Assembly: GCF_000003195.3 (NCBI RefSeq)
Contig: NC_012879.2
Coordinates: 21,176,844-21,240,843, forward strand
DNA from: Sorghum bicolor
Lineage: Eukaryota > Streptophyta > Magnoliopsida > Poales > Poaceae
Direction of reading: 5' to 3'
Length of the DNA: 64,000 nt
The position numbers were made by a program, and so were the translations under genes. Every line of letters begins with the position of its first letter. The first letter of the stretch is position 1. Positions 54,714 through 64,000 of the stretch are shown here, piece after piece. The notes beneath the pieces were generated by a model that ran no database searches, was not told the origin of the DNA, and was given only the letters and a program-made list of their open reading frames with translations.

Positions 54714-56312
54714 TCATTCTTCTCTCCAAATCTTCAGGTCCAAATTCAGCCTTCTTCTTGACACTTTACCAGGTGGGAGTGAGCTTCTCTTTTTCTTGTT
54801 AGTTCGAGGGACAGGGAGCAGCCCAGTTGCACGGCGGGCTAATTTGTTGATGAAATCTGTCGCGCAAGACGGTATGGCTGCACCTGTCCTTGGCGAGCCT
54901 ATCACTTCCGAGGCCAGAGAAGAAAAACATGGTCCATCAACGGCCAACGGAGTCCCAGACTGGACTAACACGTCAGCCACCGAGGGAGAGACAGCGCCAA
55001 CCGGACTTGAGCAGTCGTGCCGCTGCCTGCGAAGCCGCCGCCGTGAGTAAACCTGAAGGGGCCTTGCAGCTGCGCTCTTCCGCATTGGAGGAGTCTTTAG
55101 GAGCTCGAACTCCGGGATACTGGAAGAGAGGGGGGAGCGCCCTGGGGTGTTTTGGGAGGCCGGAGTAGGACTTCCATCCGTTGCCGCGCCGACAGGAGAG
55201 TTCTGGGAGGAAACCCTCACTGTCGACCGGCCGGGGGAGGTCCAAGCCGTAGCGTCGCCCAAGCCCACCATAGGCATCTGCCCAAGATCGTGGACAGCAC
55301 CACAAACAAGTCCACCAGGAGGCATGTTCAGTTGTTCATCACAGACTGCAGCAGCCGAAGGCCCAGGGCCAACATGGGTTGCTGAAATGGGCTTTGAGAG
55401 TGGAAGTGGCCCAGAAACTTCATCAATCTGGAAGCGCATTAGAGTTGGGGAGGTCACAGATGGGATCACAGTAGATTGGGGCTGTTCAACTCCAACAGAT
55501 GACTCATTAAGGGGCTCCGACTCCTCGATATCTGCAGGTGCCGCAACCACCACATTGATATGGGCAGAAGGGGCCACGCCTGGGGAGAGCCCCTCCGCTG
55601 CTTCCTCGGTTCCAAGCGCGTCATTAGCCGTAGCCGTACCTAGGGAGGCCCCCTCCGCCGCTTCCTTGATTGCATGCGCGACGTTAGCACCGCTTGGGGC
55701 ATCCCGCCGCGAATCTTCCTCCTTGGTCCCCGTGTTCGCCATCAGAGAGCGGGTGGACGCTTCACGGACAGAAGGCCCACCTTGATCAGATGACTGACCC
55801 CTCTGCAGGCAAGCCTGACCAACAGCGCTCAAACACCGTGCGCCAGGCGGAGGCGAAGTGGAACGGGCGCGCCGTTTGCGTTTTCTTGGGTCGTCGTCTT
55901 CATCCTCTTCATTATCACCATCATCAGAGGAGGGAGGAGAGCCCGGAGCTGGTCCAGCAGGGCGGCGGACCTGACTGAACCTTAGTTTGATAGGATAAGC
56001 CAGCAATCTTTTAACATTTGGTTCTTCAGCGCTAACCATTAGTGGCTCAGCAACCCAAAGCTCCTTTTCAAGGGGGAGACAAGAAGGGTTTACACTCCAG
56101 ACCAAGCACCGAAACACTGAAAGTTCAGTAAGGGCTAAGGTGTCAGGGTGAACTTGCTGAACCTAGGCATATAGACTCAGAAAACGGTCCACCGTTGTAG
56201 TCTCCCAGACATGGGCAGGGATGCCTCGGAGCTCAACATCAAGGAGGAATGGCAGAACACGTGTATGAGCTCCTGTGGAACACCGTGCGCCAGGCGGAGG
56301 CGAAGTGGAACG
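54714..56312 (-). pseudogene. LINE ORF1 (RNA-binding protein), main part
   Basis: The part upstream of 56117 reads VLPFLLDVELRGIPAHVWET and VDRFLSLYA, a stop (about 56164), then SVFRCLVWSVNPSCLPLEKE, the usual central region of plant LINE ORF1 (DUF4283 type). The remaining 400 codons are low in complexity (Pro, Ser, Ala, acidic DDGDNEEDEDDDPRKRKRRA) and end RRLNLDLKIWREE. No CCHC knuckle is visible. The N-terminal part is on the other strand at 56313-56699. The protein is thought to bind LINE RNA. Confidence 0.75.
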
Positions 56313-56699
56313 GACCTAAGGCCGGACCCCAGGGCCCTGCACAGGAGCCCATCCCACCGTCTTGAGCAGCCCCTTTCCCAACAACTTGTTATGTGGAAAA
56401 GCCACCTCCTTGCATCATCGACTGGAGCGACCAAATTGCTGAAGCTGTTGATGACTTTTCTACTGCAATTGTGGTGTCTGTTATTGGGGAGGAGCCCCTG
56501 GCTGCGGCGGAAGAAGTGGCAATGATGATTGCACCTAGAATTTCAGTCGATGCTAGCTCCTTAGTGCTGCGTCGTGCCTCGCCATCAAGCTATCTGCTGA
56601 TCCTCCCCGACATGGCTCTGGCTGATCGTATAATGGGACTGCAGCAACCAATCCGGTCGTCAAGTTTCAGTTTCAGCCTGCTGTGCAAGCGTTGGAATC
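56313..56699 (+). pseudogene. LINE ORF1 N-terminal part, inverted
   Basis: Plus-strand reading VEKPPPCIIDWSDQIAEAVD then SYLLILPDMALADRIMGL and SSFSFSLLCKRW is the start of ORF1, ending just before the text that continues on the minus strand (VLPFLLDVELRGIPAHVW). It touches the target duplication at 56700. The order (inverted 5' segment, then 3' segment) is that of twin priming of L1 elements. Between the two, 56279-56312 repeats a 33-bp stretch found at 55838-55870. Confidence 0.75.
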
Positions 56700-56712
56700 C
56701 TCTGGGACAACC

Positions 56713-57029
56713 TGTGGGTACTGAGGCGTCGGCGCTGAACCCGTCGACGCGTGGGGTGCAGGCGCAGGTGGTGCAGGCGCAGGTGGAACTGGAGCGGCGG
56801 TCTGCGGGATCGGTACCGCCACCGGAGTAGGCGTTGAAGGTGTAGGCGTAGGAGACCCCGTGTCCATAGTCTCCTCCTCCTCGCCGCCACCAGAGGCGAC
56901 GACATCGGGCTCAGGTACAGGTGCTGGTGCAGGTACAGGTGCAGGTAATGGTGCTGGTGCTGGTGCAACTGGCGGAGCCCGGGCGGCAGTGAAGAGGGCA
57001 CGGTACGCGGCTGCGCTGCGACGAGGCAT
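56713..57029 (-). pseudogene. Extra ORF upstream of gag, N-terminal part (element B)
   Basis: Starts at 57029 (MPRRSAAAYRALFTAARAPP) and is very rich in Ala and Pro (repeated APAP units), with an acidic patch GGGEEEETMDTG and then PQYPQVVPED, where the LINE target duplication begins. It continues at 24577 (VLPEMGWTSRNK); with one duplication removed the frame is kept. Whether it is a Gag-like or a regulatory protein I cannot tell. Confidence 0.65.
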
Positions 57030-57202
57030 CTATAAATTTTATTTTAAGAATTAGAATCAATATGTGTACATAAATAGAACAGTGGGTAAGAATATATAAT
57101 TTTAATAAAATAACAAGAAAGTAAAGTAAGCAGTGAAATAAATAAAGCGAAAATAAAAACCCTAAAATCGACTGTTTCTACCTAGGTTTGCGTCCTACAG
57201 TC

Positions 57203-57220
57203 AGCCTTGCTTTGATACCA
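57203..57220 (-). other. Primer binding site of element B (initiator tRNA-Met type)
   Basis: Minus strand TGGTATCAAAGCAAGGCT, starting 3 nt inside the LTR end at 57224; the usual gypsy PBS is TGGTATCAGAGC. Confidence 0.9.
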
Positions 57221-57223
57221 ATT

Positions 57224-59939
57224 TGTCACACCCAAATTTAAGTATAAATTTGAGTACAATAAACCTCATGTGCGCCCCAGGAATAGTCGCGCACACCAGT
57301 CGACAAATTACGAATGTATCATCACAAGTGTCTTACATAACGTTATTACAACACAAATATATCAAAGTCTGCGACAAACCGGAATAAAACACATAAATAG
57401 CTAAGCTTGGTGGCTCCAATCACAGGGACGACTGACTGGTGGATCGCCAACCTAGAAGTCCTCAGGGAATTCTTCATAGTAGCTTTCATCTGTTACCCAT
57501 CCGGGATTTTGTCCAAAAAGAAATATAGAGACAAGCATGAGTACATCTCGTACTCCGCAAGCATAACATAGGATTTTATGCGGCTCAATAAGGTCAGACA
57601 CTGGTTACTGCAGTTAGCATTTTAATTGGTCAATGTTTTAATCCTATTTAATCATAAATTATGCTTAAGCTCTCGATTAGCCCACATGAGTACATGATAA
57701 TAACACCGTTAACCTTCACGGCTAACACCAATCCACATTAATCATCACGATCAATGCGTCAGATTTTCATAAGTCATTCCCCCATAACCATCCACACCCA
57801 ACTATTCCGTAAGGGTCCAAGGCCGCTCATGTCCGAGAGCACGGCTAGTATACCAGTTTGATCAAACTCTGCCCAGAGGTGTGCACTTTTCCAATAAGTC
57901 GTGTTACCCATATGCCCGGGGTTTGCAAGACCCACTAACACTGTCAAGGTGAGCGGGCAAGGAACACTATGAAGCCTTCCATAGGCCACGTCTAACCAGT
58001 TAGGGCCGTGAGGTTTTCTCGGCAGGCAGATATAGAGAACCCCCTTTCCTATGGCACATTTCCATCACGGCTATACACATAGGAACAGAAGCAATTCTAT
58101 ACCTAAAGTGGCAAGCCCCTCTTGCGCCCTTTTGGGTAACCTCTAACCAGCTAGATGAGATCCTACTACTGAGCTAAAGTTAGAGCCATATAACCATCAT
58201 GGTTGCACTGTAAGTCCCGAATAGTCGCTTACAGAGAAGTCCTTACGGAGGGTCTAGGTCAACCTGACTGAAGACAATTGCACCATAGCCCTTTTCCCAT
58301 CATTTGTCATCACATTCATTAAGGTCAGAGTGATAGTAAAGTCTCAATTAATTAAAGCACTAGCAGAGCTACCCACATGCATAGTACCCATAGGTGTCAT
58401 AAATATATATTCAGGTAGCTAGGATGTCCTTAGGGTTATCAAAATTAGACACATGTAGATGCGTAATTAATTAAGTGAATAGGTGTACAAGGGAAACCCA
58501 TGTTATACTTGCCTTCGGTGAAGGGGAACTGCTGCTGGTCCTGCTGCTCCTCGGAGTAAAAGGGATCACCCACGGACACGTCACCGTCTGCGCTCGATCG
58601 GTACCACACAACAACACGCATTCCAAGTTCAATCATACAAGCAAACAATCCCTTAGTTAGAACAGTACACCAACAGATCAAAAATTAAATAAAATATTTA
58701 AAAACAGAACCTACGTTACGCTACGATCACATAGATACGAAGATCACGAAAATCAGAGCTAAAACGACCAAGTTACGAATTTACGGTGATTTCCTATAGG
58801 CATTTAATTAATTAAACCTAACCCTGAAAATAAAAAGTGGCAAACTACATAAACAGTGGCTCTAACACATAGAGAATTTAATTACGAATCCAACGCAATT
58901 TGAACGGGTCAAATCGGAGCTAAAACAAATCTTTTATGGCCAAAACAATGCAGTGGCAATCTTGTAAATAAAGCAGGTTTAAACGAATTTAAATAAATAT
59001 AGAAATTCTAGAATTTCTCTGGCCGAGGACTGCGGGCACAAAATCACAATTTTTTGGGGACTCTTTAGCAAAACTGACCCGCGAAGGGGTACGGGCTCTT
59101 CTCGGCCGTTGATCTCGCGATGGACGGCCGAGATTAGACCGCAAAGAAGAGAGAGGGGGGGGAGCGGCGCGCCGGCCGGAGAGAAGGAAGGAGGCGGGGG
59201 GCGCCATTGCGGGCTGGCCAAAACTCGCCGGAGCTCGCCGCGAGAGAGCTACGGGGCTCGGCTTTCGAGCCTAAGGGCACTAGGAGAGAGAGGAGACTAA
59301 CGCGAGTCCACCCATGCCCTCTGCGAGGCCGGGGGTGCGCCCGCGCGACATGCTCCATGGCCGGCGGCCATGGAGCTCGCCGGAGCTCGCGGCTGGGGGG
59401 CTTGGAGGCACAAAACAACAAAAGATTCGGTCGAGAAGAATGCGGGGAGGGTGGGGAAGCTCACTGGCGTGACGAAAACAGCGAGGATGGCCCGGAACGG
59501 CGAGCATCGCGCGGCCGACGAAGAACTTCTCCGGCGACGGTTCTCTCTGCGCGCACAGGAACGAAACCGAGGCGAAAAGAGGGGGAAAATGGGGAGGGGA
59601 AAGAGGCACACGGCTCTCTGCCCACTTCTTATCCGAGCGTGGGGTAGAGGAGAAGATCGTGGTGGAGCGGGGTGCGGCTTGGCGGTTTTAGCAGAGAGAG
59701 GGAGAATCTGGGCGGGCGGTTGGAGGAAGGGGAAAGACCTGACGGGTGGGCCCCACCCGTCAGCCGCCAGAGAGAGAGAGGGGGAAGGGAGGGGGAGCCG
59801 GCTGGGCCGCGGCCCAGGAAGGGTGCGCGGGGGGGGGGGGGAAAATCTGGGCCAAAAGGCCGAAGAGGAGGAAGGGGAGAAATTCCATTTCTCTCTCTTT
59901 TTTTTAACATATTTTCCAAATGCATTTCAAATATAGGTT
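57224..59939 (-). repeat. 5' LTR of element B, truncated by an Athila insertion
   Basis: Matches 14829-18733 without the solo LTR. It stops at 59939; about 200 bp that correspond to 18520-18733 are missing and should lie beyond the Athila. The GC- and purine-rich block (59100-59880) carries an insertion of about 77 bp near 59498-59575 relative to the other LTR (compare 18160). Poly-G runs near 59155 and 59829. Confidence 0.9.
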
Positions 59940-60361
59940 TGTTGACGGTCCTTAATGCACACATTTAACCATCAACTAATCATGGAAAAGGATCCAAATG
60001 TAACCAACACCCAGACTTAGGGTTTTATCTGACAGAATTCCACGAGTTTTGGTGTTTGTCGATTTCTGCAGGGGGTTATCAGGAAATACGGAAGAAAGAC
60101 CCACACGTCGGGATTACATAGAGATATTAAAGTGCCGCGCAATTTTCTATCATCTAGAAGACTCCAGAAGCCACGGGAACGAACGGGAGGCCGAGCGGGC
60201 CCGGAGGCAGGGCGCCCGCCCTACCCCCCTGGGCGCCCGCCCTCCTCTGCTGGCCAATCAGCACGAGTCTCGGGGATTATGCCCCACCGACTCTAAGGAT
60301 CGAGGAAAATCACACGATGAAGGTCGGTTTGATCGGATGGTGGAGAATAACGTGGAAATTC

Positions 60362-60436
60362 CTTGGGAGCTACTCTTCCTAGATTTCTTGGGAGCTACTC
60401 TTCCTAGATTTCTTAGGGGCTACTCTTCCTGGACTA
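60362..60436 (+). repeat. Three tandem 25-bp units upstream of the TATA box
   Basis: CTTGGGAGCTACTCTTCC begins at 60362 and again at 60387; the third unit (60412, CTTAGGGGCTACTCTTCC) has two or three changes and runs into the TATA box. Confidence 0.9.
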
Positions 60437-60442
60437 TATAAG
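60434..60442 (+). promoter_or_regulatory. LTR TATA box (right Athila)
   Basis: CTATATAAG followed by CAGACCCCCACC; the best match to the internal TATA module at 37058 of the central Athila. Confidence 0.65.
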
Positions 60443-60529
60443 CAGACCCCCACCAGCCCCTGGAGGCATACCTCTTCTACAGAATCAAAGTTAGGGTTTC
60501 AATTCTTCATCCAAGTAGAGAGGATCCCT

Positions 60530-60614
60530 CTAGTTCTTCTAGTTCTACTTCTAGTTCATCTAGATCTAGTTCTAGTTCATCTAGTTCTAGTTCTAGTTCT
60601 AGTTAGTTCTAGTT
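60530..60614 (+). repeat. (TTCTAG)n hexamer repeat in the LTR
   Basis: About 14 units of TTCTAG with some variants (TTCATCTAG), about 95 bp after the TATA box, so within the predicted transcript leader (R/U5). Confidence 0.9.
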
Positions 60615-61284
60615 GTAATCTAGAAAATAGGGAGAGAGAAGAGGAGAGCGGAGGAGGAGCCGGATCTGTCGGATCTTCCTCAACATTGTACTTTTGCAGC
60701 AACTGGTTCGTCCTTCATCGTTCTCCAGGTTCTTCAACTCATAATTCCTGAGTTCTTTAATTACTTTTATTTACATTCAAGTTATTTATTGGATTCCCGC
60801 TTGCATCAAGTGCTCTAGTCTTTATAACGCTAGAGTAGTAATTAATAGATTAGACGTGGTGTTTAGTCTTGCGATTACCTAGAATTGCACCCAATCCTAC
60901 GGATTGTTGTGGTAGCCTTAGGGTAGTGACAGCCCTAACGGTCGATGTATTCCACCTCGTTCGGATCGGTGTTTGTAGGACCGTAGTCAGACCTTCCTAG
61001 CCTCCTTCTCATCTCTTTCTGTGGTTAGTGCTCTGATGTCCCGATATAGATAATCTTGATGTAATTCTTGATTCTTAGATCAACTAGAGAACTCTCAGGA
61101 AACTTCCTCTCTTCCCATCAAAAATAATTATATAGTTATCCTTGGGCGATCTTGGATCTTAATTAGTACACTCACGTTCCCTGTGGAAAATCGATACTCT
61201 GGAATACTCCCGGGTGAAGGCAACATCGGTATCTGTGCGCTTGCAGATTTTTCTGTTTGCGTTTAAAATACCCAACAAGCTTTC

Positions 61285-61302
61285 TGGCGCCGTTGCCGGG
61301 GA
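61285..61302 (+). other. Primer binding site, tRNA-Asp (right Athila)
   Basis: TGGCGCCGTTGCCGGGGA, identical to that at 32259. Confidence 0.95.
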
Positions 61303-63025
61303 ACGGTAGCTATGCTAGTTTTGAACCAAGTCGTCCGTGTATCCTTTTTCTTTTCCTTTTCTTTTACCACACTCACCTTACCATTTTCACCACACCACAT
61401 GGATTTCACTCTAAGCATTAATGAGCATGGAATTTATTTCATTGCCACTTCATTTACTCCATGCTCATATGCAACATCTTCACAATCCATTGGTCTCTCC
61501 AAGTTCACCACATTCGAGATCTCCAACCCCCACTTCCTTTCTATTTATAAAAACTTTAAAAGGGCGGTTGTCGATGCATATGTCTATATGAAATATTGCA
61601 GATCTCGTTGAGTTGGTCTTGATATAGGTCAGCGTTGGAGGGGAAACCACTTCGCCGACATAAATTGATGGTTTCCCAAGGACAAGCTTAGTGTCCTAAA
61701 ACAAGCATTGATCAGATCGTAACATGAGCTTTTAATTATTTACAACATTACCTTGAGTGTTGAGCATATAAGGATAATTGTAAAAAATTCCTTCGGGTAT
61801 TCTTGTCACTAACCTTTCCAGGATTGGAGCAAGAAGATCTGATGAATGACAAGCACAAGGTATGTCCAACCAATCATCATACAACATTGAATTAAATTCA
61901 TCCAAACTTGAATTTTGCAAAATTTAAGCTTGGGGGAGTACTTTACATAAAAACATCCTTTTCCCTGTTGCTATGTTGGTTGTCCTTACCTTTAAGACAT
62001 GCACAATTTTGTTAAACACTAATCACACTACTTCATCTCCACTTGAGTAGATCTCTATAAATGCTTTCATGCTACCTTTATTTGCTTTATTATATGTCTA
62101 GGCTTGGAGTAGTTTCATTTATCTCTTAATTAAGCATGGTGCTTAGTTTAGGAATGATGATCTTACTTCCAAAGGATTTTAAATTAAGCATGATGCTTAG
62201 GTTAAAATTCCCTCCTAAATCAAATTAGACATGGTGTCTAGGTTGATCTTTGAGCCGATAGTATGCTATAGTAGATATTGGATATTTTGTTGGACTAACC
62301 CCTGCAGGAAAACTTTCAATATCGACCTGGGAAGTCCTGAGACAAACTCACATTGGAGACAAAGAGAGAGGCACATGAAGTTAAACAATTTGCACTAGGA
62401 AGGCATAGCTCATAAGAGATGATCCATGGAGGGTGCTACAAACACGATGCACAACCGCTAAGAAAGGAAAGCTGCCACAAGGTGATACTGTACCAACACT
62501 CTTCAAGTAAGGTAACATCTTAAGGTACTTCACTATCACTTTTATAAGCTTCTCCTTGGTTCTGGCGTTCACATGAATAAAAGAGACAAACATGTATGAT
62601 TTACAACTCTAGATTAACCAACCCAATTGATTCAATATGTTTAGTCCTTCCACCTTTGTGATTCCACACTCCTAATCATATGAGCTAAAATATTGCACAT
62701 TCAATATTTGGAAGATATAAACAAAACATAAATATAGATAGATTATCTTTCCATTAGGTTGAGCGATCTGATATGACAAATGCTTAAAATGTTACACTCA
62801 TGATCTTATTATCCAACTTTGTCTTGCTCACTATGCTTAAGGTTAGAGAGAACAAATACACTTTAGGTTCTGTTGGTGTTTTCCACCAACAGGGCCCATG
62901 CACTTGATCTCTGCCTTGTCTCTATGAGCAGGTACACTTCAAGCAAAATATGAAGGAGTTTTACAACTCCCAGACTCCACCAAGTGATGAACCTAGATCT
63001 ACGAGCACAAACACACTAGAGATAC
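61303..63025 (+). other. Non-coding stretch in place of gag (right Athila)
   Basis: No gag domain in any frame. A frame of 99 codons (61312-61611) has no recognisable domain. At 61922-61937 TTTAAGCTTGGGGGAGTA resembles a polypurine tract, which is unusual so near the PBS and suggests that 3' sequence has been moved here. The stretch then runs to the fragment of the gag zinc knuckle at 63026. Confidence 0.5.
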
Positions 63026-63487
63026 TAGACACTCAGGCAATCACTGCCCTGAGATGCTTGAGGACGTAACTACTGGAGTAACCCCATTGTGGAAATAATT
63101 ACTGACCTTCTGCCGGTCAAGAGAGACAATCCAGGACGCCCCGTCATCCCGATCTCCATCGGCATGGTGGACTTCCTAGAAGCACTCTGTGACTTTGGCT
63201 CCAGTGTCAACATTATGCCCAGGCTTGCAGATCGTACGCTAAGTTTCCCAAAGGGAATAGTGAAGAACCTCTGCGTCCGAGTTGGTACCTTGTACGCCCG
63301 AGCAGACTTCGTGGTGATAGAGACCGGTTCTGATGAGAGGGCACCCATCATTCTAGGGAGGCCATTCCTGAACACCTCGGGAGCAGTCATCCACGCTAGT
63401 GCTGCCAAGATCAGTTTCTACATCAAGGGGATGAAGGAGACGTTTTCCTTCAAAAACAAAACTACACAAATCTCAGAGCAATCCTGA
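63026..63487 (+). pseudogene. gag knuckle remnant and first retropepsin (right Athila)
   Basis: 63026-63066 encodes HSGNHCPEMLEDV-like text, the end of the gag knuckle in the left Athila. The clean frame 63089-63487 is an Athila-type aspartic protease: VDFLEALCDFGSSVNIMPRL has D-F-G-S where D-L/T-G-A is usual, and APIILGRPFLNTSGAVIHAS is the second block. The frame ends at 63487 (SEQS stop). Confidence 0.8.
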
Positions 63488-63531
63488 CATGAACCAAGGA
63501 AAGGACCAACAGGAGGAACAGGAACAAGCAA

Positions 63532-64000
63532 GTGTGGACCGAGTCAGCTAAGATGGTCACTGCAGTTCAAGGAGGTCAAGATCATCGACTTAAGTCACCA
63601 TTCTTGACCAAAAAAGGACGACCTAGTCACCTATCAGCTCCTATTCAGAACCATGCCCCTAAAACCGATATACATTCAGCTCCTGATGGCAGATCAGACA
63701 TTCTGAAAGATTGAAGGTTATTGATATGGGAGAAGACGAGTACGATCCACCCATCATCCTTGGAAGGTCGTTCCTCAGCACCGTTAAAGCAATCATCTAC
63801 ATTGAAACCGGAGAAGTCCACATGAGAGAGGAGGTACGCTGCTATTTTAATGACCCTAACTATATAGTTGAAGACTCTAAGCAGGTCAGGACAAGAAGAA
63901 GACAATGCAACCGCAACCAGAGGAGGCAAATCATCAAGGACGGATGGGCAAACTACGAAGGAGAAGTAGTAAGGTCTGAAGACATACAACTTGAACAGAA
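63532..64000 (+). pseudogene. Second retropepsin-type domain (right Athila), cut by window end
   Basis: 63532-63714 (WTESAKMVTAVQGG, then LKSPFL) leads to a second domain whose first half is lost: there is no second D-G motif before VIDMGEDEYDPPIILGRSFL at 63727. The frame stays open from 63727 to the window end (YFNDPNYIVEDSKQVRTRRR, then RSEDIQLEQ). I infer an internal deletion at about 63715 in the second of two tandem protease domains. Confidence 0.7.

Larger units (their letters stand above)
24578..56699 (-). mobile_element. L1-type LINE, about 6.0 kb, 5'-inverted, split by a Tat element
   Basis: The insertion is flanked by CTCTGGGAGAACC (24565-24577) and CTCTGGGACAACC (56700-56712), a 13-bp target duplication with one difference. 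At the left end the plus strand starts TTTTTTCTC (short poly-A tail of a minus-strand LINE) and then AAAACGCAGGAGAGTTGCGC, the usual 3' end of grass LINEs. ORF2 (endonuclease and RT) and ORF1 are on the minus strand. The outermost 5' piece (56313-56699) is inverted. Removing the Tat element (25738-51836 with one GAAGC) rejoins ORF2 in frame. LINE sequence totals 24578-25737 plus 51837-56699. Confidence 0.9.
14829..59939 (-). mobile_element. Tekay-like chromovirus 'B' with nested insertions
   Basis: Minus-strand order: 5' LTR (59939-57224, its outer end lost to an Athila insertion), tRNA-Met-type PBS (57220-57203), extra ORF (57029-56713 continuing 24577-23955), gag (23284-22302), protease, RT, RNase H, integrase with chromodomain (to 18781), PPT (18748-18734), 3' LTR (18733-14829). 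The LTR halves match each other at roughly 95% in the first 105 bases by eye. Insertions: a solo LTR at 16073-17128, the LINE at 24578-56699 and the Athila from 59940. It sits inside the inverted LTR that ends at 14828. Every pol domain is damaged. Confidence 0.85.
59940..61277 (+). repeat. 5' LTR of the right Athila
   Basis: TGTTGACGGTCC to AATACCCAACA, 1338 bp. Shared core at 60020-60170, GGGCGCCCGCCC pair at 60210 and 60231, three 25-bp repeats at 60362-60436, TATA at 60434-60442 and a TTCTAG repeat at 60530-60614. Confidence 0.88.
59940..64000 (+). mobile_element. Athila-like element, 5' part (cut by window end), gag deleted
   Basis: LTR 59940-61277, 7-nt gap, PBS 61285-61302, about 1.7 kb with no gag, a fragment of the gag knuckle (63026-63066) and two retropepsin-type domains up to the window end. 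The knuckle text (GNHCPEMLEDV) is the same as in the left Athila, so the two are close relatives. It was inserted in the 5' LTR of element B (5' flank AGGTT at 59935-59939). Confidence 0.85.

Noticed and set aside
14829..59939. Two LTRs of B as independent solo LTRs
   Set aside because: Left one is next to a PPT and the end of pol; right one is next to a PBS; both have the same orientation, so they belong to one element.
2562..60441. Similar open frames (FCRGLSGN...) in all Athila LTRs, at 2562-2900, 31127-31489, 39301-39606 and 60049-60441, as a conserved small protein
   Set aside because: Substitutions between copies are not concentrated at third codon positions; the frame is open because the DNA is similar. 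Treated as a conserved nucleotide element.
1..64000. CRISPR arrays, operons, ribosome binding sites or other bacterial features
   Set aside because: None seen; the content is plant nuclear transposon sequence.

Overview
This window looks like plant nuclear DNA, most likely from a grass (Poaceae); a panicoid such as sorghum or sugarcane is a guess. It consists almost entirely of transposable elements. I found no host gene, tRNA or rRNA gene that I can support. The evidence is the type of retroelements (Athila, Tat and Tekay-like Ty3/gypsy LTR retrotransposons, a plant L1-type LINE, a Helitron), GT-AG introns, and very long LTRs with GC-rich cores. Heterochromatin is the likely setting.

Layout, left to right. 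Positions 1-2958: 5' end of an Athila-like element on the minus strand (gag, PBS, LTR). 2959-9117: remnant of a plus-strand gypsy element (gag/protease scrap, then a 3.9 kb LTR). 9460-14828: part of a second LTR of the same family in inverted orientation, split by a 4.1 kb Helitron (9943-14039), which itself holds a 2.7 kb solo LTR (10086-12811). From 14829 to at least 59939: one minus-strand Tekay-like chromovirus ('B') with 3' LTR at 14829-18733, pol/gag at 18781-23284, an extra 5' ORF, PBS at 57203-57220 and 5' LTR at 57224-59939. B is split by a LINE (24578-56699, 13-bp target duplication). The LINE is split by a Tat-lineage element (25738-51836, perfect GAAGC duplication). The Tat element is split by a nearly complete Athila-like element on the plus strand (31018-40421, 1233-bp LTRs), and its left LTR is split by a 4.5 kb solo LTR (25782-30280, perfect ATACC duplication). 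From 59940 to the window end another Athila-like element sits inside the right LTR of B. The nesting is therefore inverted LTR > B > LINE > Tat > Athila, five levels deep.

Coding capacity: all pol genes carry breaks. The central Athila is youngest (about 17 LTR mismatches counted by eye in 1233 bp) and has only one frameshift, between RT and RNase H. The Tat element carries a six-exon plant-mobile-domain gene antisense to its pol, with its own TATA box, now a pseudogene. The central Athila carries a 209-codon ORF after integrase, preceded by a promoter-like module that resembles its LTR promoter. The Tat element is also densely marked, on both strands and in LTR and coding parts alike, with the hexamer GCCGAT/ATCGGC. 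These three points are the most unusual in the window. All counts and alignments were made by eye, and family names rest on recognised protein motifs, PBS and structure rather than database searches.
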